From assembly GCF_002797495.1 (NCBI RefSeq), contig NZ_PGEZ01000002.1:1104939-1168938 (forward strand): a stretch of 64,000 bases of DNA, read 5' to 3'. Below are positions 8,086 to 16,046 of the stretch, piece after piece. The notes beneath the pieces are model-generated. The model saw only the letters and a list, made by a program, of their open reading frames with translations. It was not told where the DNA came from and made no database searches. A program made the translations under genes and the position numbers. Each line of letters starts with the position of its first letter. Within the stretch, counting starts at the first letter, position 1. This DNA is from Mumia flava (GTDB taxonomy: Bacteria; Actinomycetota; Actinomycetes; Propionibacteriales; Nocardioidaceae).

Positions 8086-8482
8086 GATCCACCTCCGCTC
8101 CGTGACGGTGCGCGTACTCGTGCGGTCGCCGCAGCATGACGGCCAGCATCAGCACGACCATCGCGACGTGACCGAGCGCGTACATCGCGTCACCGCCGAT
8201 CGCACCGGCCCACAGCAGCGGGAAGAACAGCACGAACCCCGCGTACATCGCCAGCGACATCTCCCAGATCGCAGCCCGGCCGTGCCCGCGGAACCACATC
8301 CATGCCGCCATCGGCACGGCCATCGCCGTCGCCATCGCCAGCGCGTCGATCTCGGCCCAGCCCATCCACGCGGCGTCGGTCGCGTCCGCGACAGCGCGCC
8401 ACGGCGGGTGCAGCAGCATCATCCCCAGCACCATCGCCAGGATCATCTCGGCGAAGTGCCGTACGAAGCGAACGACCGTCAT
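8051..8482 (-). CDS. Small integral membrane protein of unknown function
   Basis: This 143-residue, Met/Ala-rich membrane protein starts at an ATG at 8482 preceded by a GGGGGAAGAG ribosome-binding site. Longer upstream starts would run through the operator sites. Four hydrophobic helices can be traced (FAEMILAMVLGMMLLH, DALAMATAMAVPMAAWMWF, EMSLAMYAGFVLFFPLLW, YALGHVAMVVLMLAVML). The methionine and histidine content, including an HRHG stretch near the C-terminus, is high, but no family is recognised. It is the first gene of a two-gene unit divergent from the TetR gene at 8575, which probably represses it. Confidence 0.72.
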   Translation of the reverse strand: MTVVRFVRHFAEMILAMVLGMMLLHPPWRAVADATDAAWMGWAEIDALAMATAMAVPMAAWMWFRGHGRAAIWEMSLAMYAGFVLFFPLLWAGAIGGDAMYALGHVAMVVLMLAVMLRRPHEYAHRHGAEVDRAPEPHPAAGG

Positions 8483-8494
8483 CTCTCTTCCCCC

Positions 8495-8556
8495 GATCTC
8501 GTACACCTGTGTTCGAGATCGCGACACTACCACAAACTCGAACATGGCTGTACGAG
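8495..8556. promoter_or_regulatory. Two TetR-type operators in divergent promoter region
   Basis: gatctcgtacacctgtgttc (continuing agatc to 8520) and ctcgaacatggctgtacgag (8537-8556) are related imperfect palindromes built from the half-sites tctcgtaca and tctcgaaca. They lie between the TetR gene and the membrane-protein operon, so autoregulation plus control of the operon is likely. Confidence 0.65.
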
Positions 8557-8574
8557 ATAAGTTCCTGCACCACA

Positions 8575-9162
8575 ATGGGGTTCGTGACCGACGCCAGCCC
8601 CGCGCCCAAGCGCGCCGACGCCCGGAAGAACATCGCCGCGATCATCGACGCCGCCGCGCGCTGTCTCGCGCGCAACCCGGATGCCACGATCGCCGAGATC
8701 GCGGACGAGGCCGGCGTCGGACGCGTCACGCTCTACGGGCACTTCGACTCGCGCGCGGCCCTGATCGAGCAGGTCGTCGACACCGTGATGACGCGCGCGG
8801 AGGACGAGCTGACCGCTGTGGACCTCGACGGGGATCCGATCGACGCGATCACGCGACTGCTGTCGGCCTCCTGGCGCGTCACCCACCGCACCGGCGCGCT
8901 CGTCCAGGCCGCCGAGAAGACGCTGAGCCCCGACACCCTCCGGACCGCGCACGAGCAGCCCGTCGTACGGATGCGCGCGCTGCTCGAGCGCGGCCGGTCC
9001 GCAGGGAGCTTCCGAACCGACCAGCCCGTGACGTGGCAGGTCACCATGATCCAGAGCATCCTCCACGGCGCCTCGGCCGCCGTGACCCGCGGCGACCACA
9101 CGGCCGACGATGCCGAGCCGCTCCTGGTGAGCTCCATCCTGAGCGCGCTGGAGCCGCGGTGA
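8575..9162 (+). CDS. TetR-family transcriptional regulator
   Basis: The protein of about 195 residues has the TetR DNA-binding domain NPDATIAEIADEAGVGRVTLYGHFDSRAA-type at residues 25-60 and a C-terminal ligand-binding domain ending LLVSSILSALEPR. The start is the ATG at 8575; a GTG three codons later is an alternative. Two matching palindromes in the upstream gap point to control of the divergent membrane-protein pair. Its stop overlaps the GTG of the downstream IclR gene by 4 bp (GTGA), so the two regulators share a transcript even though they probably control different pathways. The inducing ligand is unknown. Confidence 0.88.
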   Translation: MGFVTDASPAPKRADARKNIAAIIDAAARCLARNPDATIAEIADEAGVGRVTLYGHFDSRAALIEQVVDTVMTRAEDELTAVDLDGDPIDAITRLLSASWRVTHRTGALVQAAEKTLSPDTLRTAHEQPVVRMRALLERGRSAGSFRTDQPVTWQVTMIQSILHGASAAVTRGDHTADDAEPLLVSSILSALEPR

Positions 9163-9935
9163 CCCCAGGCCCCTCAGCGGCGCCGGAGCCGCCCGACGGT
9201 GTGCTCGCCCGTGCGGTGAGGATCCTCAGCGCGTTCGACACCCGCTCGACGGCGCTGACGGTCTCCGAGCTGTCCCGCCGCTCCGGACTGCCGTTGTCGA
9301 CGACCTCGCGGATGGTCGCGGAGCTGGTCCGCCACGACCTGCTCGCCCGCACCGACGACGGCCGCCGGATCCGCGTGGGCGTCCGACTCTGGGAGCTCGG
9401 ATCCCGGGCGGCCCCGACACGTGGTCTGCGCGAGGCTGCGTTGCCGTTCATGGAGGACCTGCACACCGTCGTACGCCACCACGTGCAGCTCGGCGTGCTC
9501 GAGGGGCACGACGTGCTGTTCGTCGAACGGCTCTCTGCCCGCAACGCCGTCATCAACGTCACCGAGGTCGCGGGCCGCCTCCCGCTGCACGCGTCGTCGA
9601 GCGGCCTCGTCCTGCTCGCGCACGCGGACACGGAGGTTCAGGCGATGGTGCTCGCCGGGCCCCTGCGCCCGTACACCGCGGACACCATCACCAGCCCGGA
9701 CCGTCTTCGCGTCCACCTGGCCGAGATCCGCCGGACCGGGTTCGTCCACACGCCCGGCCACATCCGACCCGCGGCGGCCGGCGTGGCCGTGCCGGTCCGC
9801 GACGACCGCGACCGCGTGATCGCGGCGCTCGGCGTGGTGGTGCCCAACGACGACACGGCCGTACGGGTGGTTCCGGCGCTGCGGGCCGCAGCCCAGGGCA
9901 TCCAGCGGACGATGACGACGCCGGATCGCGCGTGA
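9159..9935 (+). CDS. IclR-family transcriptional regulator
   Basis: The 258-residue protein has the IclR winged helix (ALTVSELSRRSGLPLSTTSRMV at about residues 38-60) and effector-binding domain with GRLPLHASSSGLVLLAHAD and the HIRPAAAGVAVPVRD region. IclR proteins often bind aromatic acids or small organic acids. The gene follows TetR with a 4-bp overlap and precedes the reductase/P450 pair in the same direction, with a short palindrome between them. Control of the monooxygenase genes is the simplest reading. Confidence 0.9.
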   Translation: MTPGPSAAPEPPDGVLARAVRILSAFDTRSTALTVSELSRRSGLPLSTTSRMVAELVRHDLLARTDDGRRIRVGVRLWELGSRAAPTRGLREAALPFMEDLHTVVRHHVQLGVLEGHDVLFVERLSARNAVINVTEVAGRLPLHASSSGLVLLAHADTEVQAMVLAGPLRPYTADTITSPDRLRVHLAEIRRTGFVHTPGHIRPAAAGVAVPVRDDRDRVIAALGVVVPNDDTAVRVVPALRAAAQGIQRTMTTPDRA

Positions 9936-9975
9936 CGCGGGCCGCGGCGGGCGCGTGACGCGGCGCACACAACCC

Positions 9976-9990
9976 TCCCACTGAGTGGAA
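9976..9990 (+). promoter_or_regulatory. Putative IclR operator upstream of reductase-P450 genes
   Basis: tcccactgagtggaa contains the perfect core CCACTgAGTGG and sits about 40 bp before the reductase GTG. It is a single site and its assignment to the adjacent IclR is inference. Confidence 0.35.
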
Positions 9991-10027
9991 CGGGTCTTCG
10001 CCGGCACCGCTCCGCGGACCGACGATC

Positions 10028-11032
10028 GTGACCGTGCTCACATCCTCACCGCAGCCGTTCACCGCCACCGCGGCGCCGACCGGCGACGCCGACAGCCGGA
10101 CCACGGTGACGGTCGTCGCCAAGCGCCTCGTCGCCGACGGTGTGTGCGAGCTGACGCTCGCCGACCCGTACGGCCGCCGCCTGCCCGACTGGACGCCGGG
10201 CTCGCACATCGATCTCGTGCTCCCCGGCGACCACGTCCGGCAGTACTCGCTGTGCGGCGACCGGCGCGACGCCACCACGTACACGATCGCCGTCCTGCGT
10301 GAGCCCGACGGCCGCGGCGGCTCCGCAGCGGTCCACGACGACCTCGAACCGGGCGACCTGCTCGGCATCGGCGGCCCGCGGAACCACTTCCGGCTCTCCC
10401 CCGCACCGCATCATCTGTTCATCGCGGGCGGCATCGGGATCACGCCGATCCTGGCGATGGTGCGCGCGGTCGAGGCGATGGGCGGGTCGTGGGAGCTGCT
10501 GTACGGGGGACGCAGCCGGTCCTCGATGGCGTACCTCGAGGAGCTCGAGGCGTACGGGTCGCGGGTCCGGGTCGTGCCGCAGGACGCCGAGGGCCTCCTC
10601 GATCTCGGCGCGGCGATGGCGTCGCTCCCCGAAGGGACGCGGGTCTCGTGCTGCGGGCCGGCTCCGTTGCTCGCCGCCGTCGAGGCGCGCGGCACCATGC
10701 TGCCGGCGGGATCGGTCCGTACGGAGCGGTTCGTCGCCGCCGACCAGCCCGCGCCCGTCCGCAGCACGTCGTTCGAGATCGAGCTGGCCGCGTCCGGCCG
10801 GGTCGTCGAGGTCGCGCCGGGCCGCCCGGTCATCGACGCGCTCGCCGACGCCGGCGTCCACGTCCTCACCTCGTGCCGCCAGGGCATCTGCGGCACCTGC
10901 GAGACCGGCGTCGTCGCCGGCGTCCCCGACCACCGCGACGCCCTGCTGTCCGACGACGAGCGCGAGCGCGGCGACACGATGTTCGTCTGCGTCTCCCGAG
11001 CGTGCAGCGACCGCCTCGTCCTCGACCTCTGA
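10028..11032 (+). CDS. Phthalate-dioxygenase-reductase-type electron transfer protein (FMN/NAD/2Fe-2S)
   Basis: This 334-residue single-chain reductase carries the three modules of the phthalate dioxygenase reductase/VanB class in order. First comes a flavin-binding barrel with RQYSLCG. Next is a nucleotide domain with GGIGITPILAMV and CCGPAPLL. Last is a C-terminal plant-type 2Fe-2S domain with CRQGICGTC and the fourth cysteine in MFVCVSRA. It passes electrons from NAD(P)H to a terminal oxygenase. The P450 gene lies 34 bp downstream, so it is probably that P450's redox partner, an arrangement seen in some aromatic O-demethylating P450 systems. The start is GTG at 10028. Confidence 0.93.
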   Translation: MTVLTSSPQPFTATAAPTGDADSRTTVTVVAKRLVADGVCELTLADPYGRRLPDWTPGSHIDLVLPGDHVRQYSLCGDRRDATTYTIAVLREPDGRGGSAAVHDDLEPGDLLGIGGPRNHFRLSPAPHHLFIAGGIGITPILAMVRAVEAMGGSWELLYGGRSRSSMAYLEELEAYGSRVRVVPQDAEGLLDLGAAMASLPEGTRVSCCGPAPLLAAVEARGTMLPAGSVRTERFVAADQPAPVRSTSFEIELAASGRVVEVAPGRPVIDALADAGVHVLTSCRQGICGTCETGVVAGVPDHRDALLSDDERERGDTMFVCVSRACSDRLVLDL

Positions 11033-11066
11033 ACCGCCCGCGACCTCACCCTCCCTGGAGCCGACC

Positions 11067-12269
11067 ATGACCGTCCTCGACAGCGGAACCGCCCCGATCC
11101 TGACCGACGACCCGTTCGGCACCGAGGTGCTCAACGACCCGGCGCCGTTCCACCAGCGCCTGCGCGACGCCGGCCGGATCGCGTACCTGCCGCAGTACGA
11201 CCTCTTCGCGATGGGGCGGTATGCCGACGTCCACGCCGCGCTGACCGACTGGCAGACCTTCCAGTCAGCGGCCGGGGTCGGGTTGTCGAACTTCCGGACC
11301 GAGAAGCCGTGGCGCCCGCCGAGCCTGCTGCTCGAGGCGGATCCGCCCCACCACGACGCGCCCCGGCACGTGCTCGAGGAGATCCTCAACCCGCGGCGTC
11401 TCCGCAGCCTGCGCGATCAGTGGTTCGCCGACGCGGAGACGCTGGTCGACGAGCTCCTCGACCGGACCGAGCTCGACGGGGCGCACGACATCGCCGACGT
11501 GTTCCCGCTGCGGGTGTTCCCCGACGCCCTCGGACTCCGCCCCGACGGTCGGGAGAACCTCCTCCCGTACGGGGACCACGCCTTCAACGCGTTCGGTCCC
11601 GCGAACGAGCTGGTCCACAAGGGTCTGGCGCGCATCGGCGACGTCTCCGCGTGGATCGGGGCGCAGTGCGAGCGCGAAGCGCTGGCGGAGGTCGGGTTCG
11701 GCGCCGACATCTGGGCGGCGGCCGACCGCGGCGACATCACGCACGCGATGGCGCCGCTGATCGTGCGTTCGCTGCTCACGGCCGGAGTCGACACGACGGT
11801 CCACGGGCTCAGCTCCGTGCTGCACGCGTTCGCCGAACAGCCCGACCAGTGGGAGCGGCTGCGGGCTCAGCCGAGTCTCGCGCGGGTCGCGTTCGACGAG
11901 GCCGTACGGCTGGAGTCGCCGGTGCAGACGTTCTTCCGTACGACGACCTGCGACGTCGACGTGGACGGCGTGGTGGTTCCGGACGGGCACAAGGTGCTGC
12001 TCGTGCTCGCCTCCGCCAACCGCGACCCGCGGCGGTGGACCGACCCCGACCGCTTCGACCTGTCCCGCGACCCGTCCGGTCACGTCGGCTTCGGGATGGG
12101 GATCCACCAGTGCGTGGGACAGCACGTCGCGCGGCTCGAGGCCGAGGCCGTCCTCACGGCGATGGCGCGCCGGATCGAGCGGATCGAGCTCGCCGGCACG
12201 GCCGTGCGGCACCACAACAACACGCTCCGCGGATGGCGCTCCGTCCCGCTCCGCATCACCCCGGCCTGA
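11067..12269 (+). CDS. Cytochrome P450 monooxygenase
   Basis: The 400-residue soluble bacterial P450 has the I-helix oxygen-activation motif AGVDTTVHG, the K-helix EAVR, and the haem-binding loop FGMGIHQCVGQH with the cysteine ligand. LLEADPPHHDAPRHVLEEIL and the general pattern recall the CYP199-like group that oxidises para-substituted benzoates, including O-demethylation. That resemblance is an impression, not a search result. It pairs with the upstream reductase. If it does demethylate methoxy-aromatics it would release formaldehyde, and a mycothiol-dependent formaldehyde dehydrogenase gene lies at 31.5 kb. The roughly 200 bp downstream to 12469 contain no gene I can support. Confidence 0.94.
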   Translation: MTVLDSGTAPILTDDPFGTEVLNDPAPFHQRLRDAGRIAYLPQYDLFAMGRYADVHAALTDWQTFQSAAGVGLSNFRTEKPWRPPSLLLEADPPHHDAPRHVLEEILNPRRLRSLRDQWFADAETLVDELLDRTELDGAHDIADVFPLRVFPDALGLRPDGRENLLPYGDHAFNAFGPANELVHKGLARIGDVSAWIGAQCEREALAEVGFGADIWAAADRGDITHAMAPLIVRSLLTAGVDTTVHGLSSVLHAFAEQPDQWERLRAQPSLARVAFDEAVRLESPVQTFFRTTTCDVDVDGVVVPDGHKVLLVLASANRDPRRWTDPDRFDLSRDPSGHVGFGMGIHQCVGQHVARLEAEAVLTAMARRIERIELAGTAVRHHNNTLRGWRSVPLRITPA

Positions 12270-12469
12270 CCGGCGCCGACGACGAGCTTCGCACCGTCCG
12301 CGCCCGGCCTCGGCAGTCACGGCCGCGGCGAGGTTGGGTACGCGGCAGGCCCGCAGCGTCCTGCACAGCCCCGCTCGCGGGGCCGCCGCGTGTCTGGTGC
12401 ACCAGAGGGTGAGTCATTCCGTCCATCGTTGCGTGCGTACACCCGTGACCGAAGGGGGCGTTGTGACCG

Positions 12470-13510
12470 TCACGCGATCTTCATCGAGGAATCGCGGACG
12501 AGCACCTTCGGGGACAGGACCGCGCAGCGGTGGACGTGCTCCCCCGACTCCTCCACCTCGTCGGCAACCATTGCGGCGCCGACGCTGCCCATCTCGTGCC
12601 CAGGCTGCATGACGGTCGAGATGGGCAACGGGCTGTCCCACGCAGCCTGGTTGTTGTCGTAGCCGATGATGGCGACGTCGCGTGGGATCTGGATGTCACC
12701 ACGACCCGCGAGAGACTGGACGATCCCTGCCGCCAGGAGGTCGGTGGAGGCAACGATGCCGTCCGCGTCTCCGTCGATGACCCGGCCGGCCAGGTCGGCA
12801 CCGATACGCCATCCGTCAGCGCGGTTGATCCACGGGGGAACCACCTCGATCGCAGACACCCCGGACTCGGCGACAGCACGCCGGAACCCACGTGCTCGCT
12901 GCTGGATCGGTGCGAGCTTGTCCGGGCCCCCGACGAAGACCAGACGGCGGCGGCCTGTCTCGATCAGGTGGCGGGTCGCAAGGTAACCCCCCAGCTCGTC
13001 GTCGACGCTCACCGAGCAGAATCGCCCAGGATCGGCTCGGTGGTTGAGCATGACGACGGGTGTGCCCGAGGGAGCGATTCGGCTGATCGCGGCATAGTGC
13101 CCCGCGTCGTTCAGGGTGATCAGGATCCCGGACACCCGGCTCTGAGCGAAGACCGCAAGATAGCTGGCCTCGCGCTCCAGCCGGCCGTCGCTGTTGGCGA
13201 GAAGAAGTGTCCCGCCGGTCGACTCCGCCGTTTGCTCCGCTCCACGAGCGATGTCGACGAACACGGAGTTCCCGAGGTCGGAGACCACGAGCCCGAGCGC
13301 CTGGCTGGAGCCGGCGGCGAGCGAACGGGCGAGACCGTTCGGCACGTAGTCGAGCATGTCCATCGCGCGCCGCACCTTGTCCCGGGTCTTCGCCGCGACG
13401 CGGTCGGGATGGTTGAGCACGTTCGACACAGTGCCCTGCGAGACGCCAGCAAGTGCTGCGACGTCGGCGATGCCCGCACGTGCGCGACCTCCGGCTGCTG
13501 GCTCCGGCAC
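12470..13510 (-). CDS. LacI-family transcriptional regulator of the glycoside operon
   Basis: The 346-residue protein begins with a LacI DNA-binding domain (GIADVAALAGVSQGTVSNVL near residues 13-32, then YVPNGLARSLAAG hinge). It continues with a periplasmic-binding-protein-like sensor domain ending in the HRCAVLSPKVLVRDS segment. The start is GTG at 13510, with AGGGAG six bases upstream; an ATG 14 codons further out is a weaker alternative. It is divergent from the ABC transporter and glycosidase genes. The intergenic region has two 14-bp LacI palindromes, so it is very likely the repressor of that operon, induced by a sugar released from rhamnosides. Confidence 0.93.
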   Translation of the reverse strand: MPEPAAGGRARAGIADVAALAGVSQGTVSNVLNHPDRVAAKTRDKVRRAMDMLDYVPNGLARSLAAGSSQALGLVVSDLGNSVFVDIARGAEQTAESTGGTLLLANSDGRLEREASYLAVFAQSRVSGILITLNDAGHYAAISRIAPSGTPVVMLNHRADPGRFCSVSVDDELGGYLATRHLIETGRRRLVFVGGPDKLAPIQQRARGFRRAVAESGVSAIEVVPPWINRADGWRIGADLAGRVIDGDADGIVASTDLLAAGIVQSLAGRGDIQIPRDVAIIGYDNNQAAWDSPLPISTVMQPGHEMGSVGAAMVADEVEESGEHVHRCAVLSPKVLVRDSSMKIA

Positions 13511-13571
13511 GTCCTGCTCCCTTCTCGTCCGCGGTTCGGCCGGACACAGCATACGGCCCCGGCGGTCCTTC

Positions 13572-13734
13572 TTGATGCGCTTCAACTCCCGCGAGCCCGC
13601 GGTTCCCCGGGCTGCTTCCCCATCCAGGGTGCTGATGCCCACCATCACATTGTTTTTGAGCGGGAGAAATTTCGTAACCGGCGGTTGATGTGACGCAACG
13701 CACTCGTTACGGTCCTGGTCTTGAAGCGCTTCAA
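13572..13734. promoter_or_regulatory. Pair of LacI operators in the divergent promoter region
   Basis: TTGATGCGCTTCAA (13572-13585, one mismatch from perfect) and TTGAAGCGCTTCAA (13721-13734, perfect) are 149 bp apart centre to centre. One lies near the repressor gene and one near the binding-protein gene. The spacing of about 14 helical turns would allow DNA looping. The rest of the 255-bp gap holds no gene. Confidence 0.8.
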
Positions 13735-13765
13735 CAGCACACACCCAGACCTGGAGGGACGCGTG

Positions 13766-15076
13766 ATGACCGCACGCACGAACACTCGCCGTACGACCAC
13801 GGTGATCTCAGCGGCAGCTGCCGCGGGAGCGCTTCTGCTCACCGGCTGCTCCGGCAGCTCGGACAGCAGCGCCGGAGCGGAGGGCTCCTCGGCGTTCTCG
13901 TACCTCTCGTTCGCCGAGAACACCTCGATCCAGGACACGCTCACCGCCCTCAGCGAGGACGCGTGCTCGACCGAGAACGAAGCGGCACCACTGGAGGTGA
14001 CGACCCAGCCGCAGGCCACCTACGACCAGCAGCTCCAGCTCCAGAGCGGACAGGGAGCGCTGCCGACGCTGTTCGCGAGTGGCAACAGCCCGCTCCTGGC
14101 GCAGGAGCTTGACGACGCCGGCCAGCTCGTCGACGTGGGCAGCGAGCTCGAGTCGCTCGGGAAGACCGATGCCATCATCCCTGCTGCCCAGTCGACGATC
14201 GAAGCCATCTACGGCGACACGACCTACGTGCTGCCGACCGAGTTCAACGTCGAGGGCATCTGGTACAACAAGGCACTCTTCGAGGACAACGAGATCACGC
14301 CGCCGACCACGTGGACCGAGCTCGTCGACGCCGCCACCGAGCTTGCCGCAGCCGGCATCACACCGCTCTCTGCCGACGGCAAGGACGGCTGGCCGCTGAC
14401 CCGCCTCGTCGGCAACTACCTCTACCGCACCCTCGGTCCCGATGCGCTCCAGAAGGTTGCCGACGGCGACGCAGCGCTGACCGATCCTGAGTACGTCGCC
14501 GCAGCCGAGGCGATCGCGGACCTGGGAGCGGAGGGGTTCTTCGGCAAGTCCGTCGGCTCCATCGACTACGACGGCGCACTCAATCAGTTCCTCACCGGTG
14601 ACGCCGCGATGTTCTACATGGGCAGCTGGGCCCTCGCCAACTTCAACGACCCCGCTCAGAACAAGATCGGGGCCGAGAACATCGGATTCCTGCCGTTCCC
14701 GGACGTCGAGGGCGGAGCCGGCACGTCGAGCCAGCTCGCAGCCAACATCGGGGTCCCCCTCGCCATGGCGGACAGCGCGTTCGACAGCGGTGCGAAGGAG
14801 TGGCTCGGCTGCATCGCCGACAACTTCGGCACCCAGTCACTCGCCGATCAAGGAGTGATCACCGGCTTCGCCTCCGACGTCGACGCATCCGACCTGCCCC
14901 CTCTCACGGCGCTCGTGCAGGAAGAGATCGACCGCACCGACGAGACGGTCCTGTGGTTCGAGGCGCTCTTCAACCCCGAGGCCGCGACGACGAGTCAGAC
15001 GAACGCGCAGCTTCTCGTCACCGGGAAGATGAGCCCGGAGGACTTCATGGCGGCAGTCCAGCGCGACCTGGGCTGA
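13766..15076 (+). CDS. ABC transporter sugar-binding lipoprotein
   Basis: The 436-residue extracellular solute-binding protein has a lipoprotein signal peptide (Arg-rich start, alanine-rich core, lipobox LLTGC with Cys at about residue 29) followed by a serine/glycine linker. The rest has the family-1 sugar-binding protein pattern, for example PTEFNVEGIWYNKALFEDN and the late GDAAMFYMGSWALAN. The ATG at 13766 has GGAGG upstream at 13753-13757. It is the first gene of the LacI-controlled operon and should capture an oligosaccharide or glycoside for the two permeases downstream. No ATPase gene is present, so a shared MsiK-type ATPase elsewhere is probable. Confidence 0.95.
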   Translation: MTARTNTRRTTTVISAAAAAGALLLTGCSGSSDSSAGAEGSSAFSYLSFAENTSIQDTLTALSEDACSTENEAAPLEVTTQPQATYDQQLQLQSGQGALPTLFASGNSPLLAQELDDAGQLVDVGSELESLGKTDAIIPAAQSTIEAIYGDTTYVLPTEFNVEGIWYNKALFEDNEITPPTTWTELVDAATELAAAGITPLSADGKDGWPLTRLVGNYLYRTLGPDALQKVADGDAALTDPEYVAAAEAIADLGAEGFFGKSVGSIDYDGALNQFLTGDAAMFYMGSWALANFNDPAQNKIGAENIGFLPFPDVEGGAGTSSQLAANIGVPLAMADSAFDSGAKEWLGCIADNFGTQSLADQGVITGFASDVDASDLPPLTALVQEEIDRTDETVLWFEALFNPEAATTSQTNAQLLVTGKMSPEDFMAAVQRDLG

Positions 15077-15083
15077 CCAGACT

Positions 15084-15120
15084 GCCGTGGGCGCCGGCCC
15101 CCCTGCCCGGCGCCCACGGC
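15084..15120 (+). promoter_or_regulatory. Strong hairpin between binding-protein and permease genes
   Basis: A perfect 14-bp stem (gccgtgggcgccgg with its complement) and 9-nt loop start 7 nt after the binding-protein stop. This position is typical of partial terminators or mRNA-stabilising stems that give more binding protein than permease. Confidence 0.65.
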
Positions 15121-15160
15121 TCGCCCCGCCGCCGCGACCCTTCCCCTTGACAGGACACCC

Positions 15161-16045
15161 ATGAACCGCGTCCTCGGAGACCGACGAGCCATCGTTGTGC
15201 TGCTCGGCCCCGCACTTGTCCTCTACTCGCTCGTCATGCTCGTGCCCGTGGTGTGGTCCTTCGGCTACACCGCCTTCGAGGGCAACGCGATCAGCGGGTT
15301 CCACTTCGTCGGCCTCGACAACTTCCGGGAGCTCGTCTCCGACCCGAAGGCGCACGAGGCCCTGTGGTTCACCGTGCGATTCGCGCTGGTCCTGACGGTG
15401 GTGCAGGTCGGTGCGGGGTACGCACTGGCACTGTTCTACGTGTTCGTCCTTCGGCGTCGGTCGGGACTCGTCCGGACCCTCGTCTTCTTCCCCGTCGTCA
15501 TTCCGACGGTTGCGGTGGCGCTGCTGTTCCAACAGCTCTTCGAGGTCGCCCCCAGGACAGGACCGGTCAACCAGCTGCTCGAGCTCGTGGGGCTGTCACC
15601 CGTCGACTGGTTCTCGGCCGGAGGCACGTCGTTCGTCGTGCTCCTGCTCATGGAGACGTGGCGGTCGATGGGGTTCTACGCGGTGCTGCTCTACGCGGGA
15701 CTGATCGACATCCCCGAGGAGATGATCGAGTCCGCACGGCTCGACGGCGCCTCGTGGCTCGCCCTCGTGCGGCACATCGTCGTGCCGCTGAGTCTGCCCG
15801 TCCTGCTGGCATCGCTGGTCTTCAGCATCAACGGGACCTTGAAGGTCTTCGACTCGGTCGTCGCACTGACCAGCGGTGGACCCGGCAGCACCACCACCCC
15901 ACTGACGCTCTACATGTTCCAGACGTCGTTCGCATACGGGCAGTACGGGTACGGCAGCACCATCGCGCTCCTGCTGAGCGTCCTGTGCCTGCTCGTGACG
16001 CTCGTGATCTTCCGCTCTGCTCGACGCGACGCTACGGAGGCCTGA
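15161..16045 (+). CDS. ABC sugar transporter permease, MalF/UgpA type
   Basis: The 294-residue inner-membrane protein has six predicted helices and the cytoplasmic EAA loop (EEMIESARLDGASWLALVRH then IVVPLSLP at about residues 187-215) that docks on the ATPase. It forms the translocation channel with the next gene product. It follows the binding-protein gene after a hairpin and is separated from the second permease gene by one base. The presence of a binding protein and two permeases without an ATP-binding gene is common for actinobacterial carbohydrate systems of the CUT1 type. Confidence 0.95.
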   Translation: MNRVLGDRRAIVVLLGPALVLYSLVMLVPVVWSFGYTAFEGNAISGFHFVGLDNFRELVSDPKAHEALWFTVRFALVLTVVQVGAGYALALFYVFVLRRRSGLVRTLVFFPVVIPTVAVALLFQQLFEVAPRTGPVNQLLELVGLSPVDWFSAGGTSFVVLLLMETWRSMGFYAVLLYAGLIDIPEEMIESARLDGASWLALVRHIVVPLSLPVLLASLVFSINGTLKVFDSVVALTSGGPGSTTTPLTLYMFQTSFAYGQYGYGSTIALLLSVLCLLVTLVIFRSARRDATEA

Positions 16046-16046
16046 C

